A stretch of 40,370 nucleotides of DNA. Origin: Clostridia bacterium (GTDB lineage: Bacteria; Bacillota; Clostridia; Lachnospirales; Lachnospiraceae). The stretch is from positions 1 to 40,370 of the forward strand of contig QKDK01000071.1 of assembly GCA_003252135.1 (NCBI GenBank), read 5' to 3'. Below are positions 35,300-40,370 of the stretch, in pieces; position 1 is the stretch's first letter; every line of letters begins with the position of its first letter. The translations under genes and the position numbers were made by a program. The notes under the pieces were generated by a model. The model saw only the letters and a program-made list of their open reading frames with translations. It was not told the origin of the DNA and did no database searches.

Positions 35300-37273
35300 T
35301 CAACGGTATGCGACAGGCAGCCAGATCCTCATTTCACCGTATCCGCGGTTGTCCCATGCAAAGTAAGGGATCAGGCGGATCTGAACAGCGGTAAGCTCTG
35401 TGAACTGCAATGTCTGATATAAAGCGTTTCTGTCATAATTTTTTCTTGAAATGGCAAAAGCATTTCCTTTCAGAACCGGAATCGTACGTTCAAGGATGAA
35501 CAGAGAATCCATTTCAAAAGAGGCATGCAGGTCAAGCAAAATGTCATCCAGGGAAGCGATCTCGCAGTCATCTGTTTCCATGCAGTAGACCAGCGGGCCG
35601 CGTTCTACGGCAGCCTGGACAGAGTTTTCTTCCGAAAGACTGTGTGCAATGGTATATCGAACCGGCATGTCCAGTGTCAGTACAAGGGTATCCGCTGCGG
35701 TCAGATTCTCCCACAGGTAATAGCTTTCTGCCATTTCTGCAGTGATGATCACATTCTTTCTGCCGTCTGTGATGGAACCGGAAACTGCCCATTTTGGAAT
35801 ACGGAGATTCAGGTCAAAGGCTGTGGGAGCAGTGTTGTTGTCCATGTCGCCAGCATCTTCTATTGTAAATGTAATGGTGCCGTCATATGGGTAGGATGTG
35901 CTTTGCACCAGTGTAAATGGTTTACCGCCTTCTGGCTGTATGACAGAACGGTTCGCACCGTACATGCCGGTCCATACGGTATTACCGGAAGTAAGATAAG
36001 CATATTCGGAAGCTTCGGCAAGTGTTCTGGCAAGGTTTGGCGGGCAGCAGTAACTTATGATGTATTCTTCTCTTGTCAGTGACCAGATCAGTTCATAAGG
36101 AAGCTCCTTTGCACGGCGCAGCATATTTTCATAGAAATATTTATTGCCGTCAAGGCTGATGGCTGCAGGCAGGAGATTCAGCATGGTACGTTCGATCAGG
36201 TCAAAATATTCGGCCTTTGGCTCGATCTGGAACATACGGTATGCCCACAGCACACTGCCGACAGAAGCACAGGTCTCGTTATAAGCGGTGATGTTCGGCA
36301 GCTGGTATTCGTATCCATATGCCTGATGGACCAGCTGATGATGAAAGAAGTTGCCGTAAGGGGATGCCCCGTTATAGAGTGCACCGCAGCCGCCGGTCAG
36401 GTATATTTTCTGATCGACAAGGTTGCGCCATACACTGTGGAGCACCTCCAGATACTCGCTGTCCCCTTCTTCCAGATACAGATCTGCCACACCGGCATAA
36501 AGATAATTGGCCCGTACTGCATGTCCAATGATCCTTCGGTGTTTTTTCAGAGGAAGTCTGTCCTGGTTGTCATCAAGACCGTTTGCGACAGAATCTCTCG
36601 CCTCGATGGAAAGTCTAGCCAGTGTCAGGTATTTTTCGTCACCGGTGGTCCTGTACAGCTCTATAAGTCCCATATAATGTGACGGACAGACAGCTGTTTT
36701 GACCTCACCTTTTTTCATATTGTCCTCATACATCTGTTCCAGATATCCGGCGGCTTTTTTAGCAACGGTCAGGAACTTATCCTTCCCTGTCAGGCGAAAA
36801 TACAGACTGGCAGCGGTGAACAGATGACCGAAATTATAGACTTCAAAATCATTGATGTCACCTAGCCGCAAAATGCCATTGTTCTGGCGTTCTCCGAGGA
36901 TCTGCTTGGTCGATATATAACCGTCACAAAGCTGTGCTCTGGATATCAGATCCACATAGGAATCAAGCTGTTCAAACATCTTCTTATCATTTGTTTTAGC
37001 TGCATAATACATGGCAGCTTCCATCCATTTGTAGAAGTCACCGTCGCCAAAGTTCGTACCGCCGAACTCACCTTGTGCTTCACCGGCACAGATGCGGAAG
37101 TTTTCAACAACATGGCTGATTTCAACCGATTCGAACTTGGCCTGCAGGTGCGGGATGGTCCTGCTGCCGTTCACATCACAGATTTCCTTCCAGAAACCAT
37201 CTGTCCACTGTGTTGCGGAAAAAGGAAGGGGCGAAACCTTTTTGAATTTAGATTTTGCAGTATCAGTCAGCAT
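35300..37273 (-). CDS. GH127-family (DUF1680) beta-L-arabinofuranosidase-like enzyme
   Basis: A 657-residue (alpha/alpha)6-barrel protein with a C-terminal beta-sandwich. The zinc and nucleophile residues of GH127 are present: E333 and C335 in YNETCASVG, and C409/C410 in SYCCPPN. The residue 16 before E333, where HypBA1 has its acid/base Glu322, is Q317 (VHQAYGYEYQLPN) by spacing, although E322 is nearby. It may therefore have shifted chemistry or specificity. There is no signal peptide. The ribosome site AAGGAG lies within the end of the racemase gene, whose TAA directly abuts this ATG, so the two are translationally linked. It presumably releases L-arabinose or a related sugar inside the cell. 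Confidence 0.87.
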   Translation of the reverse strand: MLTDTAKSKFKKVSPLPFSATQWTDGFWKEICDVNGSRTIPHLQAKFESVEISHVVENFRICAGEAQGEFGGTNFGDGDFYKWMEAAMYYAAKTNDKKMFEQLDSYVDLISRAQLCDGYISTKQILGERQNNGILRLGDINDFEVYNFGHLFTAASLYFRLTGKDKFLTVAKKAAGYLEQMYEDNMKKGEVKTAVCPSHYMGLIELYRTTGDEKYLTLARLSIEARDSVANGLDDNQDRLPLKKHRRIIGHAVRANYLYAGVADLYLEEGDSEYLEVLHSVWRNLVDQKIYLTGGCGALYNGASPYGNFFHHQLVHQAYGYEYQLPNITAYNETCASVGSVLWAYRMFQIEPKAEYFDLIERTMLNLLPAAISLDGNKYFYENMLRRAKELPYELIWSLTREEYIISYCCPPNLARTLAEASEYAYLTSGNTVWTGMYGANRSVIQPEGGKPFTLVQSTSYPYDGTITFTIEDAGDMDNNTAPTAFDLNLRIPKWAVSGSITDGRKNVIITAEMAESYYLWENLTAADTLVLTLDMPVRYTIAHSLSEENSVQAAVERGPLVYCMETDDCEIASLDDILLDLHASFEMDSLFILERTIPVLKGNAFAISRKNYDRNALYQTLQFTELTAVQIRLIPYFAWDNRGYGEMRIWLPVAYR

Positions 37274-37942
37274 TTACAGTACTCCTTTTCTTAATAATGC
37301 CTGCTTCAGGGCAGCAGCTCCAAAGCGGGGACTGGACAATGTAGGTATATTCACTGCCTGTTCGATCACTGTTTCAGCATAAGCCATGGAGCCCTGGCAG
37401 AGCAGTATAATATCTGCCTTTCCGATGAATTCTTTTGCCTTGCTGACCAAAAGGGATTTGAACACTTCCTGGTCGGCACCAAATGCATCAACAAGACCGT
37501 CAAGCAATGTGATTTCTCTGCCCATCTCTCTTGCGACTCTGCGAAGAGTGTTCTTTGTCGGTTCCAGCGTGGTCGAAAGAGTGGCGAGAGCTGCAATTGT
37601 TTTTCCTTTTCGGACTGCTTCACGGCACATCTCCTCATCCACACGGACAACAGGTACACCCATGTAATCCGCAGCATTCTGTATGGCATCCGCTGTTTCT
37701 CCGACGGAAGAGCAAAGATTCAGGATGGCATCGGCATCTGCCGCAATTGCCTGCATATACAAAGCATAAAGCCTGGCAGCTGCCTTTCCGGTTACATATC
37801 CATGCTCTCTTGCCTCACCAAGAATTGTAGCATCTGCATAATTCATTAAAACTGCGTCTGCACCGATTTCTTTTTTTACCTCTCGTTCAACAAATTCAAT
37901 TAATTCAGGTGTTGTTCCTGTATAGACCATTCCGATTTTCAT
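37274..37942 (-). CDS. Asp/Glu/hydantoin racemase-superfamily protein
   Basis: A 222-residue protein with the two-Cys active site of the Asp/Glu racemase fold: C77 in LNLCSSVGETADA and C182 in LLCQGSMAYAE, plus the N-terminal strand MKIGMVYTGTTPEL. The family includes racemases, maleate isomerase and arylmalonate decarboxylases, so the substrate cannot be named. In this operon an acidic sugar-derived compound is likely (inference). Its ribosome site is poor: AAAGGA lies 12 nt from ATG, while a small upstream ORF stops 3 nt before the start, suggesting coupled translation. The TAA abuts the GH127 start. Confidence 0.78.
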   Translation of the reverse strand: MKIGMVYTGTTPELIEFVEREVKKEIGADAVLMNYADATILGEAREHGYVTGKAAARLYALYMQAIAADADAILNLCSSVGETADAIQNAADYMGVPVVRVDEEMCREAVRKGKTIAALATLSTTLEPTKNTLRRVAREMGREITLLDGLVDAFGADQEVFKSLLVSKAKEFIGKADIILLCQGSMAYAETVIEQAVNIPTLSSPRFGAAALKQALLRKGVL

Positions 37943-37945
37943 AAT

Positions 37946-38128
37946 TTACATGATTCCTTTCACATACTTACGTATTTCAATCATTCTTGGATTTTTTTCT
38001 GATGCGCTGGCTGATATGCTGTCATATGCGCTGGCTGATGCAGCTGCTTGTCTGACATGCAAAAATTTAACAATCCAATGTATAACGTAGGATGTTAAGC
38101 CGCATAACAGATCCTTTAGCAGTATCAT
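37946..38128 (-). CDS. Possible small leader ORF upstream of the racemase
   Basis: A 60-codon frame with a hydrophobic amphipathic N-terminus (MILLKDLLCGLTSYVIHWIV), a Ser/Ala repeat (SASAYDSISASAS, encoded by a 14-bp DNA repeat) and a basic tail (IEIRKYVKGIM). AAAGG lies 8 nt before ATG. Its stop is 3 nt before the racemase ATG, which lacks a well-placed ribosome site of its own. No homologue is known to me; it may be a coupled leader or simply fortuitous. Confidence 0.3.
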   Translation of the reverse strand: MILLKDLLCGLTSYVIHWIVKFLHVRQAAASASAYDSISASASEKNPRMIEIRKYVKGIM

Positions 38129-38329
38129 CTCATAAACCTTTTCGTTTGTAAAGAGTTTTGTATAAATTTCATCTAAAATGTTTAACTATAAATTAAATTA
38201 TTTATTTATATTTACAATTTTCATTTAGTAAGCTATGATACTTTTGAATATTATCTCCGCTTTGATCAATGGCAAAATGTGTTGACCGGCTATGGAAAAT
38301 ATACAAAATGAAAAAAACAGAAGATATAT

Positions 38330-38357
38330 TTGCATACCGGAATTTACTGTGTAAAAT
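38330..38357 (+). promoter_or_regulatory. Candidate promoter for the second GH78 gene
   Basis: TTGCAT (38330-38335), a 16-bp spacer and TAAAAT (38352-38357), with the start codon at 38409. The surrounding DNA is AT-rich, which raises the chance of a false match. Confidence 0.4.
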
Positions 38358-38408
38358 AATATGGGCAGGTATCTTGCTGCAAAAGATAAAAAGAAATGGA
38401 GGCTGACT

Positions 38409-40370
38409 ATGATTACAATAGGAAGAATTTACACGAATTATTTGAAAAAGCCGATGGGCGTTATTGGGAAACCCCAGTTTTCATGGGTGATCGAAGGGAG
38501 CTCTGTTAATGTTATGCAAAAGAGCTACCAGCTGCAGGTCAGTCTGTGCGATGATTTTAGCACGCTTGTTTATGACAGCGGGATCGTGCTTTCTGAGGCA
38601 TCAGCGCAGGTCACAGCGGATACTTTGGTTCTTGAGACTGCGCACCGCTATTTTGTAAGAGTCATGGTAACCTCGATGGCAGGAGAAACAACAGAATGGG
38701 GAGTATCGGAATTTATCAGCGGTGTTTTGCAGGAAACAGAATGGAAAGCCAGGTTCATTACGGGGGAAACACCTGAAGAAGCTGATATGTCATCCGCAAA
38801 ATATCTGCGCAGGATTCTGCCGCTTCGGAAAAAGGTAAAAGAAGCCATTGCCTATACCACAGCTCTTGGCCTTTATGAATTTACGATCAACGGAACGAAA
38901 GCAGGGACAGATGAACTGGCACCCGGCTGGACTTCTTACCATAAGCATCTGCTTTATCAGACCAACGACATTACCAGTCTTCTTACCAGAGGGTACAATG
39001 TACTCGCGGCTGAAGTCGGTGCAGGCTGGTACAAGGGAAAGATGGGGTTTGTCGGCAATCGTAACAATTACGGAGACCGTACCGGTTTTCTGGCACAGCT
39101 TTATGTTACCTATGAAGATGACAGCCGCGATATTTTTATTACCGACGAGAGCTGGTTCTATGATAAGAGCCCGATCGTATTCTCGGAAATATATGACGGT
39201 GAGATTTATGATGCCGCACTGGAACAGGAAGACATTTTCAGCCCGGAATTTTACGATTATGACCTGGAGGAGGTCATGCTGCTGGATGTACCGTATACGG
39301 CCCTGACTCCGCAGGAAGGCAGCAGGGTGAGGAAGATCGACAGGATGCCGGCAAAAAGCATATTTACAACACCTCAGGGAGATACAGTGCTCGATTTTGG
39401 GCAGAATATGACAGGAACTGTGGAAATCACCTTTGAGAGCGTGCCGGGAAAAACACTGAACCTTCATTGCTTTGAAGTTCTGGACGCCAGAGGTAATGTA
39501 TATCTTGATAACCTTCGTTCTGCAAAGCAGCAGGTACTCTATCACTGCAGCAAGGATGGCAGAGTCACGTACAGTCCTAAATTTACCTTTTATGGTTTCC
39601 GTTATATAAAAGTTGACGAATTCCCGGACGGCGCTCCTAAAGCCGCTGATTTTACAGCATACACGCTGCATTCCGATATGGAGCAGACCGGTACCTTTGA
39701 ATGCTCCAATCCTGACTTAAACCAGCTCCAGCATAATATCCTCTGGGGCTTAAAAGGTAATTTTGTCGACATCCCTTCCGACTGTCCGCAGAGAAATGAA
39801 AGACTTGGCTGGACAGGTGATGCGCAGATTTTCTGCCGCACGGCGAGCTACCTGATGAACACCTATCAGTTCTTTGCAAAGTGGATGAAGGATGTGGCAG
39901 CGGATCAGGCAGCAGACGGCGGTGTAGCACATGTCGTTCCTGATATTGTGACCGGAAGCAGTGACAGTGACTGGCTGGTCGGACAGGGTACAATGTCAGC
40001 GGCAGCCTGGGCGGATGTGGCAGTCATAAATCCGTGGACGCTGTATCTTACCTTTGGAGACAAAAAAATCCTGGCAGATCAGTATGACAGCATGAAGGGC
40101 TGGATTGATTTTATGACCGCGCATGCAGTGGACGGTGTGTGGACTTATATGCTGCAGTTCGGTGACTGGGTAGCCCTGGATGCAGAAGAAGGAAGCTATT
40201 TTGGTGCCACACCGACGGATCTTACCTGTGCTGCTTATTATGCCTACTCGAGCGGTCTGTTTGCAAAGATCGCCAAAATTCTTGGAAAAGATGCAGATGC
40301 AGTCTCGTATCAGGCACTTCATGAAAGTGTCGTGGATGCATTTCACAGACATTACTTTACAATAGACGGC
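38409..40370 (+). CDS. GH78 alpha-L-rhamnosidase, 3' end cut by window
   Basis: This frame is open from the ATG at 38409 to the window edge (654 codons, no stop). The order of domains is GH78: N-terminal fibronectin-like region, beta-sandwich (TALGLYEFTINGTKAG, ELAPGWTSYHKHLLYQT), a second sandwich (VLDFGQNMTGTVEI, FTFYGFRYIKV), then the catalytic barrel with the canonical motif DCPQRNERLGWTGDAQ (D458, R462, E464, W468, D471). The last visible part includes GVWTYMLQFGDWVALD. It has no signal peptide. The ribosome site is GGAGG 6 nt before ATG. About 200-300 residues with the general-base region are missing. Unlike the GH78 at 11979, its catalytic motif is standard, so the two are not recent duplicates. 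Confidence 0.93.
   Translation, partial: MITIGRIYTNYLKKPMGVIGKPQFSWVIEGSSVNVMQKSYQLQVSLCDDFSTLVYDSGIVLSEASAQVTADTLVLETAHRYFVRVMVTSMAGETTEWGVSEFISGVLQETEWKARFITGETPEEADMSSAKYLRRILPLRKKVKEAIAYTTALGLYEFTINGTKAGTDELAPGWTSYHKHLLYQTNDITSLLTRGYNVLAAEVGAGWYKGKMGFVGNRNNYGDRTGFLAQLYVTYEDDSRDIFITDESWFYDKSPIVFSEIYDGEIYDAALEQEDIFSPEFYDYDLEEVMLLDVPYTALTPQEGSRVRKIDRMPAKSIFTTPQGDTVLDFGQNMTGTVEITFESVPGKTLNLHCFEVLDARGNVYLDNLRSAKQQVLYHCSKDGRVTYSPKFTFYGFRYIKVDEFPDGAPKAADFTAYTLHSDMEQTGTFECSNPDLNQLQHNILWGLKGNFVDIPSDCPQRNERLGWTGDAQIFCRTASYLMNTYQFFAKWMKDVAADQAADGGVAHVVPDIVTGSSDSDWLVGQGTMSAAAWADVAVINPWTLYLTFGDKKILADQYDSMKGWIDFMTAHAVDGVWTYMLQFGDWVALDAEEGSYFGATPTDLTCAAYYAYSSGLFAKIAKILGKDADAVSYQALHESVVDAFHRHYFTIDG

Larger units (their letters stand above)
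37943..38408. other. Divergent promoter region between the racemase operon and GH78
   Basis: This 466-bp stretch is strongly AT-rich from about 38130 to 38400. It holds a possible small minus-strand ORF (37946-38128), a 14-bp direct repeat (38002-38015 and 38026-38039) inside that ORF, and a candidate plus-strand promoter (38330-38357). I could not assign a convincing minus-strand promoter or a FadR-type operator. Confidence 0.6.

Noticed and set aside
35525-36082. 185-codon plus-strand open frame
   Set aside because: It is antisense to the well-supported GH127 gene and has the Cys-rich, low-complexity look of a shadow.
38281-38305. Promoter starting at TTGACC 38282
   Set aside because: No -10 box lies at an acceptable distance; the TTGCAT/TAAAAT pair downstream is a better match.
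38790-39671. 293-codon minus-strand open frame
   Set aside because: It lies fully antisense to the second GH78 gene, has no good ribosome site and a Cys/His/Arg-rich composition typical of a shadow frame.

Overview
The window looks like a chromosome segment from a Gram-positive, probably Lachnospiraceae-type (Clostridia) gut or rumen bacterium. The grounds are AGGAGG-type ribosome sites before almost every gene, lipoprotein signal peptides with Ala/Thr/Pro linkers, LplABC-type sugar importers controlled by a YesM/YesN two-component pair, and DUF6273 and zinc-ribbon/Tim44 proteins typical of that family. Only the first gene (rqcP, an S4-domain ribosome quality-control factor) is housekeeping. 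The rest is glycan uptake and breakdown plus accessory genes. I saw no rRNA, tRNA, CRISPR array, transposase or phage gene.

Layout. (1) 93-435: rqcP and a strong bidirectional terminator. (2) 482-7635, minus strand: a five-gene operon, read as sensor kinase, AraC-type response regulator, solute-binding lipoprotein, SGNH/SASA acetylesterase and GH29 alpha-L-fucosidase. (3) 7941-11861, plus strand, divergent: two LplB/LplC-type permeases and a second solute-binding lipoprotein, closed by a hairpin terminator. No ABC ATPase is present, so a shared ATPase encoded elsewhere is implied. (4) 11979-25284, plus strand: GH78 rhamnosidase, a five-bladed-propeller glycosidase, a large GH106-like glycosidase, two tandem GH42 beta-galactosidases, a UroD-superfamily protein with corrinoid-methyltransferase zinc residues, a long palindromic element, and a zinc alcohol dehydrogenase. 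(5) 25354-31954: a zinc-ribbon/Tim44-like membrane protein, a GH5 lipoprotein, a DUF1349 protein and a DUF6273 lipoprotein. (6) 32159-38128, minus strand: an operon read as a possible small leader ORF, Asp/Glu-racemase-like protein, GH127 arabinofuranosidase-like enzyme, FadR-type regulator, DUF1537 four-carbon acid-sugar kinase and BKACE (DUF849). (7) 38409-end, plus strand: a second GH78 rhamnosidase, cut by the window edge.

How the genes may work together (inference): the combination of fucosidase, acetylesterase, rhamnosidases, beta-galactosidases and arabinofuranosidase-like enzyme fits dismantling of a branched, acetylated plant glycan such as rhamnogalacturonan or an arabinogalactan protein. 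Oligosaccharides would be bound by the two lipoproteins, imported by one permease pair, sensed through the YesM/YesN pair, and trimmed inside the cell, since most of the hydrolases lack signal peptides. The GH5 lipoprotein is the only clear surface glycanase. The UroD-like protein, the dehydrogenase and the kinase/BKACE/racemase set suggest further processing of unusual sugars, methyl groups or sugar acids that the sequence does not identify.

Non-coding points: tandem repeats of 9, 28 and 29 bp span the stop codons of three separate genes; a roughly 195-bp palindromic element lies at 23853-24047; ATTCT motifs are spaced at near-helical intervals in the divergent promoter region; and one convergent gene pair shares a 22-bp near-palindrome with no terminator between the genes.
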